From an uncultured Bacillota bacterium (lineage in GTDB: Bacteria > Bacillota > Clostridia > UBA1381), in contig CASFSH010000060.1 in the NCBI GenBank assembly GCA_949297205.1, positions 1 to 13,255 on the forward strand: a DNA stretch of 13,255 nt, read 5' to 3'. The notes below the pieces were generated by a model. The model saw only the letters and a program-made list of their open reading frames with translations. It searched no databases and was not told the origin of the DNA. The stretch's first letter is position 1; each line of letters begins with the position of its first letter. Of this stretch, positions 1-7,100 are shown piece by piece. The position numbers were made by a program, and so were the translations under genes.

Positions 1-2
1 GC

Positions 3-62
3 ATTGGTTGTCCTTATTCCGGGCAATGTAATAAAAAAAATAAGTGCGATACATTGGAATAA
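3..62 (+). CDS. 3' end of an upstream gene (partial, Cys-containing C-terminus)
   Basis: The frame beginning at base 3 is open from the left edge to a TAA at 60-62. It would encode a 19-residue C-terminal tail containing CPYSGQCNKKNKC, with three cysteines spaced C-x5-C-x5-C. A strong intrinsic terminator on the same strand starts 16 bases after the stop, which supports a plus-strand gene ending here. The product cannot be identified from so short a tail; the cysteines could bind metal or be incidental. The frame beginning at base 1 is also open, to a TAG at 64-66, so the choice of frame is a judgement. The cysteine pattern and the stop before the terminator favour the frame given, at low confidence. 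Confidence 0.35.
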   Translation: MGCPYSGQCNKKNKCDTLE

Positions 63-77
63 ATAGTATATTTCTTA

Positions 78-116
78 AGGGAATACATTTTAAACAATCG
101 TATTCCCTATTTTTTA
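78..116 (+). terminator. Rho-independent terminator of the upstream gene
   Basis: AGGGAATAC (78-86) pairs perfectly with GTATTCCCT (100-108) around a 13-nt loop, and a T-rich run (TATTTTTTA) follows at 108-116. It insulates the BlaI-type operon from whatever lies to the left. Confidence 0.85.
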
Positions 117-166
117 TATATTATATACAAATATCAATATATATTTTTATATATACAAAAAAAATA

Positions 167-195
167 TTGACATAAACGGGTTACTAATGTAAACT
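167..195 (+). promoter_or_regulatory. Sigma-A-type promoter of the repressor/M56/SLH operon
   Basis: A perfect TTGACA -35 box (167-172) is separated by 17 nt from TAAACT (190-195), a 4/6 match to TATAAT. TG at 188-189 immediately precedes the -10. The upstream 117-166 region is almost pure A/T and could act as an UP element. The predicted start point is near 202. The -10 overlaps the first operator-like dyad, the expected layout for repression by a BlaI-family protein. Confidence 0.75.
181..192 (+). promoter_or_regulatory. BlaI/CopY-type operator box 1 (overlaps the -10)
   Basis: The dyad is TTAC-N4-GTAA. Its core TACTAATGTA (182-191) matches 7 of the 8 defined positions of TACANNTGTA, the box known for BlaI/MecI/CopY repressors. 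It overlaps the -10 hexamer, so binding would block RNA polymerase. The matching repressor is encoded by the first gene downstream. Confidence 0.7.
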
Positions 196-208
196 GAACG
201 TAAGTAAA

Positions 209-224
209 GGTTACAACAGTAACC
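209..224 (+). promoter_or_regulatory. BlaI/CopY-type operator box 2 (in the 5' leader)
   Basis: This is a perfect 6-bp dyad, GGTTAC-AACA-GTAACC. Its core TACAACAGTA (212-221) matches 7 of 8 defined positions of TACANNTGTA. Its centre is 30 bp from that of box 1, close to three helical turns, so two repressor dimers could sit on the same DNA face. It lies between the predicted start point and the ribosome binding site. Confidence 0.72.
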
Positions 225-245
225 CCGAAATTAAGGAGGGATTTT

Positions 246-629
246 ATGGTTCAGGAAATTAATATCGCCGACACCGAATGGAAGATTATGGAGGTATTAT
301 GGAAAAACCCCATGCTTACCCTGGGCGAAATAAGAAAGGCTTTGTCTGATACCGATTGGAGCAGTTCGACAATTAAAACACTGGTACGCCGTCTGTGTCA
401 AAAAGGAGCCATCGGTATTGATACCTCCGGTAATAAATTCAGATACTATTCAATTGCAAATGAAAAAGAATGTAAATTAAAAGAAACACACAGCCTGATT
501 AATAAAATTTATAACGGTTCTGTTAAAATGCTGATTTCAAGCCTTATGTCTGAAAGCAGCCTTACAGAGAAAGAAACAAAACAGCTGATGGACATAATTA
601 ACAAAATAGAAGGAGGGGACAATAAATGA
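246..629 (+). CDS. BlaI/MecI/CopY-family winged-helix transcriptional repressor
   Basis: This 127-residue protein is a typical full-length BlaI-family repressor. It binds DNA as a dimer and is inactivated by proteolysis when its partner M56 membrane protease senses a signal. The N-terminal winged helix covers about residues 5-72: DTEWKIMEVLW (9-19), a turn leading into the recognition helix WSSSTIKTLVRRL (38-50), then the wing. Residues 75-127 are the helical dimerisation part. The start is set by AAGGAGG at 233-239, six bases before the ATG. The stop overlaps the next start as ATGA (626-629), indicating translational coupling to the protease gene. Two TACANNTGTA-like boxes at its own promoter indicate autoregulation. 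The family is clear; the inducing signal is unknown, and beta-lactam resistance should not be assumed because the partner has no penicillin-binding domain. Confidence 0.95.
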   Translation: MVQEINIADTEWKIMEVLWKNPMLTLGEIRKALSDTDWSSSTIKTLVRRLCQKGAIGIDTSGNKFRYYSIANEKECKLKETHSLINKIYNGSVKMLISSLMSESSLTEKETKQLMDIINKIEGGDNK

Positions 630-2374
630 ACTGGCTTATTGAAACAACTGTATACCTCAGTATAACTGCAATTATTTTACTTGCTTTTAAAAAACTGTTT
701 AAAAACAAACTGTCTGCACGTGTACAATTTGTAATTTGGGGATTGCTCCTGATTCGTTTCTTAATTCCTTATCTGCCTGAAAGCAAAATGTCTGTATATA
801 ACAATATCCCGTCATATACAAGCATATCCGTACAACCAGGCAATAATACAGTTTATAATACTAAAGATAACATTGAAAATATAATGCCCCAAACAGAAAT
901 AGCCGAAAATAATTCAAATAAGCTTAATGCTGAAAATATAATGATGACAATATGGGCAATAGGGGCTGTATCTTTATTCCTATATTTTGTACTTACATAT
1001 ATATCATTTTTGTTTAGTTTAAAAAAATATAAAAATATAACAGACGAAGAAACTCTTGACATATTGTCCGAATGTAAAAACATCACAGGCATAAAACGAA
1101 ATATTAAAATTCTTTCCGGCGGAGATACACCGCTTTTAAAAGGCATAATAAATCCTGCCATTATTCTTCCCGAAGGATATACGATTTCTGAAAAAAAGGA
1201 TGTTTTTCTTCATGAACTATGCCATTTAAAGCACTTTGATATTCCATTCACATGGCTTGCGGTTATTTTCGTATGCTTTAATTGGTTCAATCCTATAATA
1301 TGGTACTCATTCTTTGTATTTCGCCGTGATATTGAAGTATACTGCGATGAACGCACTTTAAAATACTCACTTGAAAAAAAAGGGTATGCAACTCTGCTTT
1401 TAAAGACCGCACTAAGAAAAAATAAATTTTTATTAGGTACAACTGCCTTTCAAAACGGTGAGAAAGAAGTACAAAGACGAATCTGCCATATTGCATACTT
1501 TAAAAAACCTACATTTATATGGTGTGCTGTGATTTTAGCTGTTGCAGCAATAATCTGCGCTGTTTGTCTTACAAACAGAGTACAAAACAAAACATATGAC
1601 ACAACTGCCGTAGTAACTAATGATACCAATTTATATTTAGATGAAAATTTAAATGTTCCAGCATTTAATGTCAATCAAAATGACATTGTAAGCATTATAA
1701 AAAGCAATTCGGATGAAAGTTATTATGTACAATTACCGGTTATGGAAATACCTCCTGTATGCGGATATATCAAAGCTGATGACATATCTTTCAAATCAAA
1801 AGATTTCACCAATGCCAATTATGCAGTGATTGAAAATGCCGTTGTATATAACAGCGAAAATAATGAGGATATTTATTCCCAATCGGAAAGCGGAATTATC
1901 AACATTCAGGATTACGGCAAAGATTTTGTAAAATGTTCTCTGATAGGCGGAGTTGATGATAAATATGTAAAAAAATCAGATATTGATTATGAAATATCAT
2001 CAGGAGATTCTCTTTATGCTTTGACAAGTCAGTATCTTTCGGACGAATTTTTCAGAGTGTATTCACCTTACTATGAAATATTGAATTTGTATATTTCAAA
2101 CTGGGAACAAGATTCAAATTCAGCAACATTTTTTTATACAATGACTCACAAAAATTTTGACAAAGATCCCGATACTGTGGAATACATTAAAGAAGCAAAA
2201 GAAAACGGCAGTACATACTATGAGCAGTTAAAAAAAGAATATCTTGAACCTAAAGAGTCTAATTACGAATTTAAAGTCATATACGAAAATGACAAACTCG
2301 AACTTTACACCAATATAGATCCGAAAGGATTTGAATGGGTACCAACAACAATTGATGATTTTATTTTGAATTAA
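626..2374 (+). CDS. M56-family (BlaR1-like) membrane metallopeptidase with a non-penicillin-binding sensor region
   Basis: This 582-residue integral membrane protease is the predicted signal transducer that cleaves or triggers cleavage of the repressor encoded just upstream. Likely membrane segments lie near residues 5-21, 33-50, 105-132, 206-226 and 297-315. The zinc motif HELCH is at 196-200, followed by RRDIEVYCDER with the conserved CDE at about 240-242, so the protease site looks intact. After the last membrane helix, the extracytoplasmic part lacks the SxxK/KTG penicillin-binding domain of true BlaR1/MecR1. It contains two short SH3-like beta segments (about 328-390 and 398-457) and a domain of unknown function (about 463-582) with motifs such as ATFFYTMTHKNFDKDPDT and ELYTNIDPKG. 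AGGAGG at 611-616 precedes the ATG, which overlaps the repressor stop by 4 nt. The M56 assignment is firm. The ligand is unknown; a peptide, glycan or envelope-stress cue is inference. Confidence 0.92.
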   Translation: MNWLIETTVYLSITAIILLAFKKLFKNKLSARVQFVIWGLLLIRFLIPYLPESKMSVYNNIPSYTSISVQPGNNTVYNTKDNIENIMPQTEIAENNSNKLNAENIMMTIWAIGAVSLFLYFVLTYISFLFSLKKYKNITDEETLDILSECKNITGIKRNIKILSGGDTPLLKGIINPAIILPEGYTISEKKDVFLHELCHLKHFDIPFTWLAVIFVCFNWFNPIIWYSFFVFRRDIEVYCDERTLKYSLEKKGYATLLLKTALRKNKFLLGTTAFQNGEKEVQRRICHIAYFKKPTFIWCAVILAVAAIICAVCLTNRVQNKTYDTTAVVTNDTNLYLDENLNVPAFNVNQNDIVSIIKSNSDESYYVQLPVMEIPPVCGYIKADDISFKSKDFTNANYAVIENAVVYNSENNEDIYSQSESGIINIQDYGKDFVKCSLIGGVDDKYVKKSDIDYEISSGDSLYALTSQYLSDEFFRVYSPYYEILNLYISNWEQDSNSATFFYTMTHKNFDKDPDTVEYIKEAKENGSTYYEQLKKEYLEPKESNYEFKVIYENDKLELYTNIDPKGFEWVPTTIDDFILN

Positions 2375-2390
2375 CAGAAAGGATGATATT

Positions 2391-4058
2391 ATGAAAAAAA
2401 CAGCACTTATTATTCTGTCGGCAGCAGCATTATCCATATCAACAGCTGTACAGGCAAGAGACATGCTAAAATATGTCAAATCCGATGAAGAATACGATTA
2501 CGGAAGCGAATATGTATATGTTGCCTGTGAAAAATTAACAGGAAAAATCATACCTCTTTCAATAGGTCCTTTGGACGGATATTCATATGCATATCTTCCC
2601 GGAGACGGAGAAATAGAAATCAAAAAAATAAAACCCGTTGTCTTTTCTGACATCAGTATGGAATGGGGTGGCGATTTAAATATAAACGAACTTTCGGCAA
2701 GAGGAGTTTTTACCGGATTTGAGGACGGAACATTTCAAAAGGACAGAGTCCTGACCCGAGCCGAAATGGCAGCCATATTTTCAAGAATGTTTGATGTAAC
2801 GCCAAAAGACGGTAATTCTTCTTTTTCCGATATTTCTTCCTCCGATTGGTTCTGCGGATATGTAAATGCTCTGTCTGAGTTAGGCGTATATGTGCAGGAT
2901 GAAAATTTCAATCCTGATAATCCGGCAACAAGAGAACAGTTGATTCAGATGACATTCCGTATGCTTTCCGAATTGGGATACATCGAAAAAAATGATGATT
3001 ATGATTTTTCCATGTATCCGGATTTTAATGACGTTTCGGATTTTGCAAAAAGTGGATATAACGGACTTCTTTCAAACAAATACAATGTTATCTATGATAT
3101 GATTGAGAATGATTTTATGGATACGGCAGATGATGAATTTTATCTTCTTCCTCAAAAGCCCGTAACAAGATATGAATGTGCGCAATTCTTATATATGTTT
3201 ATACGTAACTTTACAGACAACAATGCCCCGGCAATCAGAATTGAATCAGCACCCGATATAGAAATACCAATACTTGACGGTTCAACCTCTACATATGATA
3301 TTACAAAAAATATATACAGTCAATTTTATCAGAATTACGGAAATTACCCTGATTTTCCACAGGCTCATTCTAAAACTTCAAATTCATATAAAAGACTGAT
3401 TGACAAAGAGGTTGATATGATCTTTGTACCTGATCCGAGCGATGACATTAAAAACTATGCCGAGGAAAAAGGCGTTGAATTACAATATATTCCTATAGCA
3501 TATGAAGCCATGATATTCTTTACATCAGATCAAAATAAAGCAAACAATATAACGACCCACCAGCTTCAGGATATTTATATTGCAAATGCAATAAATAACT
3601 GGAAAGAGATGGACGGTGATAATGCGGAGCTTGTTGCTTTTTGCAGAAATAATGACAGCGGAAGTCATGCACAAATGGAAAAATTCATTTTAAATGGAAG
3701 TGAAATAAATGAAGCCATTAAAAAAGAGCATACTTCATGGCTGATGTCGAGCATTCTTACCGAAGTAGATGACTATAACAAAGAGCATCCGGGTAAATAT
3801 GCAATCGGATACAGTCTTTACTATTACTATTACAACATTCAGTCCATTTTAGGTCCGTTAAATCTTAAATTATTAAACATAGATGATGTTGAGCCAACCG
3901 AAGAAAACATAAAAAACGGAACATATCCCTATACAACAAACTATTATGCCGTAATTCGCAATGAAGATAATCCCAAAGTTGATGCCTTTGCAAAACTTAT
4001 GCAGGGTGATTTTGGAAAAGAAATTGTCAAAATAAGCGGTTTTGGAGTAATTGACTGA
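2391..4058 (+). CDS. Secreted SLH-domain protein with a PstS-like substrate-binding domain
   Basis: The 555-residue product begins with a signal peptide (about 1-22, cleavage near VQA/R). After a short beta region (23-80) come three S-layer-homology domains at about 82-134 (GVFTGFEDGTF, LTRAEMAAIFSRMF), 142-192 and 208-276; the third is degenerate with a long insertion. SLH domains bind pyruvylated secondary cell-wall polymers, so the protein should sit on the wall. Residues 290-555 resemble a PstS/PBP-like-2 solute-binding fold, with DGSTSTYDIT (about 296), CRNNDSGSHAQMEKF (about 418-432) and IGYSLYYYY. No lipobox and no ABC permease or ATPase genes are present, so direct transport is doubtful. 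It follows the M56 gene by 16 nt with its own SD (AGAAAGG, 2376-2382), making it the third operon gene. It could be the regulated effector, or a ligand-capturing partner of the sensor; both are inference. Confidence 0.88.
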   Translation: MKKTALIILSAAALSISTAVQARDMLKYVKSDEEYDYGSEYVYVACEKLTGKIIPLSIGPLDGYSYAYLPGDGEIEIKKIKPVVFSDISMEWGGDLNINELSARGVFTGFEDGTFQKDRVLTRAEMAAIFSRMFDVTPKDGNSSFSDISSSDWFCGYVNALSELGVYVQDENFNPDNPATREQLIQMTFRMLSELGYIEKNDDYDFSMYPDFNDVSDFAKSGYNGLLSNKYNVIYDMIENDFMDTADDEFYLLPQKPVTRYECAQFLYMFIRNFTDNNAPAIRIESAPDIEIPILDGSTSTYDITKNIYSQFYQNYGNYPDFPQAHSKTSNSYKRLIDKEVDMIFVPDPSDDIKNYAEEKGVELQYIPIAYEAMIFFTSDQNKANNITTHQLQDIYIANAINNWKEMDGDNAELVAFCRNNDSGSHAQMEKFILNGSEINEAIKKEHTSWLMSSILTEVDDYNKEHPGKYAIGYSLYYYYYNIQSILGPLNLKLLNIDDVEPTEENIKNGTYPYTTNYYAVIRNEDNPKVDAFAKLMQGDFGKEIVKISGFGVID

Positions 4059-4071
4059 TTTTAATATAATA

Positions 4072-4103
4072 AAAGGACAGCTGTACATAATCGGCTGTCC
4101 TTT
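4072..4103. terminator. Bidirectional intrinsic terminator between convergent genes
   Basis: AAAGGACAGC (4072-4081) pairs perfectly with GCTGTCCTTT (4094-4103) around a 12-nt loop, starting 14 nt after the SLH gene stop. On the plus strand it ends in a T-rich stretch (TTTCTATTT). On the minus strand the stem is followed by TTTTATTATATT. It can therefore end both the plus-strand operon and the minus-strand beta-helix gene. Confidence 0.85.
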
Positions 4104-4109
4104 CTATTT

Positions 4110-4141
4110 GAAAATGAATATATAATAATTCATTTTCTCTT
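4110..4141 (+). terminator. Second AT-rich hairpin, possible back-up terminator
   Basis: GAAAATGAAT (4110-4119) pairs perfectly with ATTCATTTTC (4128-4137) around an 8-nt loop, followed on the plus strand by TCTCTTTTG. The minus-strand side lacks a T run, so it would act mainly as a back-up for plus-strand readthrough or as a 3'-end stabiliser of the minus-strand transcript. The stem is AT-rich and weaker than its neighbour. Confidence 0.5.
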
Positions 4142-4156
4142 TTGTATTAACAATAT

Positions 4157-7100
4157 TTATCTGATGCCTATATTATCAAAATCAATATAAATGAAATTGG
4201 GAATAAATCTTTGAATTACACTCAAATCTGTATATTTACCATCTTCAAAAAGTTCCTGTGCCAATATTTCATTTGAATATACCTCGGCACTTGGAAGCGC
4301 CGTTTCATCAAGGCTTACCATTCCCGATGAAATAATTGCATTATTGTACACACTGTTATATTTCGGCTCAGTCGGTTCATCTTCAATAACATCGACAAGT
4401 TCTGAAAAACAATCTTTAAATGCCTTATTCATAAGTGCTACATATGCGTTTGCTTTAATTGTCGCAAGACTTGACGTTGAATATATATGTATTATATCCA
4501 CAGAATTTTCACAATTGATAAAAATATTTGAATAAATATCATTGCATCTTCCGCCGTGAACAAATACCCCCGTTTCAAGATTTTCAAAAACATTACCGTA
4601 AATAATTGCATTGTACATTAAATCATCAAGATATATTGCATTATTTCCAAGTTCTTTTAAGCTCTTTCCCAAATCATGAAAATAATTATACCTAAATATA
4701 TTTCCTCCCGAAATCCAGCTTCGTCCGGTATAAACCGCCCCCGCATCGCTTGAGTATCTCAACACGTCATGGATATCGTTATATTCATATATATTATTAT
4801 TTCCGTATGCACTTATTGCCATATGGTCACAGTTATATATTTCGTTATATGCAACATAATCGCCTATTCCCTCAAGAGAAACAGCAGGATTGTATGTTGT
4901 TTCAAGCATACCGAAATCATGTATTTTATTATTTACTATTTTATTATTTGCGGCTTTCATGGTTTTTTTACTTCCTGATTTAACTGTAATCCCTTTTCCT
5001 CCCATATATGCTATCTCACCGTTTGCAAAATCACAGTCAATAACATTATTAAGATTAAGAGCATATTTTCCTCCCAGTGACATACTGCATTTATTAAAAT
5101 CGACATTTGAACAATTAATAACGTCTGCAATACCATTTCTTGTTCCCGAAAAACTGATTTTTTCAAATGTAATATTTTTTACTCCTTCAACCTCTAATAT
5201 CGGTTTATCATAAATACATATCCCAACGTTGGAGTTTTCAATATTTCCTTCAGGATAGATATACAGTCTGTTTTTTTCTCGGTCTATGTAATATTCTCCC
5301 GGAGAATCAAGTTCTTCAAAAACATTTACAAAATAAAATCCCTGGTCATAGATAAACCCTCCGTCAGACGGGTGATATGTTGTTATTTCATTATCAGAAA
5401 TTGACGACAGTTTTATAAATAAATGCTGCCAGTCATATCTTGGATAGCAAAACATCCATATATCGTCCTTTTCCCACGAATCAGTATCTGCTCCTGAGTA
5501 TAAGAATCTCCCTCCGCGGTTATTTGGATCGTTTTCATCAGCACTTGAAAAATTACCGTTATCATAAACATTTTTAATCGAAAGATATCCGCTGTTCGGA
5601 TACCGCGAAAGTGTCATGGGGTTTTCATTATAATATACTCCAACAGGTGAAACCGGCATACTGTAATTTTGACCGTAAGGAACAAGTGCCGGTATATTAT
5701 CTATTCCATATTCGGAAAGTTCATAATATATAACATTTTCTGCTGCTTGCTGCTTTAATCTATCCGCTTCACCGCTTTCTTCAGCTGTATAGAATCTTGT
5801 TAATTCAACAATGTTTCCTATTTGAGTGTTCTCCTCTATTGATGTAATCTTTACAGGCAAATCAAACCCCTCTAATAAATCATTGTTGATTTTTATTGTA
5901 TCCGTCACCGTGTAATTGTCATTTAGCAAAACCACAACAGCTCCAGTATAGATGGTTTTGTCCGTATTTGCCGAAAGTTCCGACAGAGCCTTTTCAATAC
6001 TATTACAAGGATATTCCAACGTTCCGTTTCCGTTTTCTCTGTTTTCATCGACATATATTATTTTGTCTTTAAAAAGCGTCTGTTTTTTTCTGTAAGGCGT
6101 CATTTCGTCAAGGCTGTTGAATATAAAAAGTTCCATATACCAGTCATGGCCGGCATTTTGCGGAATTGTCAAAGTTTCTTCACATGGACTTTCGTTAACG
6201 GCAGATGTCATACATACAATCTTTCCTTCTCCGTCCTTTATTGCAGCCGCCGCAAAATAGCCTTTATTCTGTACATCATTTACACTGAACGATACCTTTA
6301 CATTCTTTCCCGCACCGTCCGAAATATGAGAAAGCTGCCGTCCAAATTCATCATATAGCTTTACTTCATCTATCCCTATATAATCAGATGTGGAAAATTC
6401 AAAAGTTTCTCCCGCACAAAAGGTATTGTAAATTGTTTTTAAACCATTGGCAATATTTATTTTGTATTCCGAATTAAAATATTCCTTGCTTTTCTCAAAA
6501 CTTATCTTTATTCTTCCGTAACCCGCGTCATATCCGTCGGTTTTGTCCGATATATCCGTATATGTCACATTATAAAAATTTTTATCAAGCAGATTTCCGT
6601 TTCTGTACGCTTCTACATAATCATCAATATTCTCATCAGAAAGTCTCAAATCATAATCAAAATAAACACTGTTTTGTTCCGCCTGTAATTTTCCTTTTGC
6701 ATTTGTATCAATTATTTTCCCGCCTGTTTTGTATATTTTAATATTGTCTATCCATAAAATTCCGTCACCGGAATCGGGGCCGTTTACTCCATCATAATTT
6801 GCAGCACTAAAAATCAAAGATGAAATGTTAAAAAACCTTTCATCGGTATTAATATCGTAAAAATCAGAAAGAAGTTTTCCATTCTGTGTTAATTCATACC
6901 GATATTCACGGGTATCAAAATTAAACTCCTGCATTACATGAAAATACTCATAAGGTTCCTCCATTATAAACAGCCAGGTATTCATGTCTTTCCATAAAGA
7001 ATCTGTTTTCTGACAAATTTGTGCCGGACGTGCCGACATTGACGACATAAAATTGCCTATGTCACTAAAATAAGCACTGTTATTTTCAAACCTGAAATCA

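Noticed and set aside
1..66. Alternative C-terminal tail in the frame starting at base 1 (stop TAG at 64-66)
   Set aside because: It is also open but shows no recognisable pattern; the frame starting at base 3 with three spaced cysteines looked more protein-like. Neither can be proven from the window.
117..166. Riboswitch or small RNA in the A/T-rich region before the repressor promoter
   Set aside because: Only simple A/T sequence is visible, with no stable GC-containing structure; an UP-element role is enough to explain it.
853..1674. Minus-strand frames opposite the M56 gene
   Set aside because: Antisense to the conserved M56 domain, without ribosome binding sites or motifs.
626..2374. 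Beta-lactam sensor (true BlaR1/MecR1)
   Set aside because: The M56 protease part fits, but the C-terminal region has no SxxK, SxN or KTG motif, and no beta-lactamase or PBP2a gene is nearby.
4344..5213. Plus-strand frames opposite the beta-helix gene
   Set aside because: Low-complexity, hydrophobic or aromatic-rich translations without SD or family motifs; they are shadows of the long minus-strand gene, which has clear domain structure.
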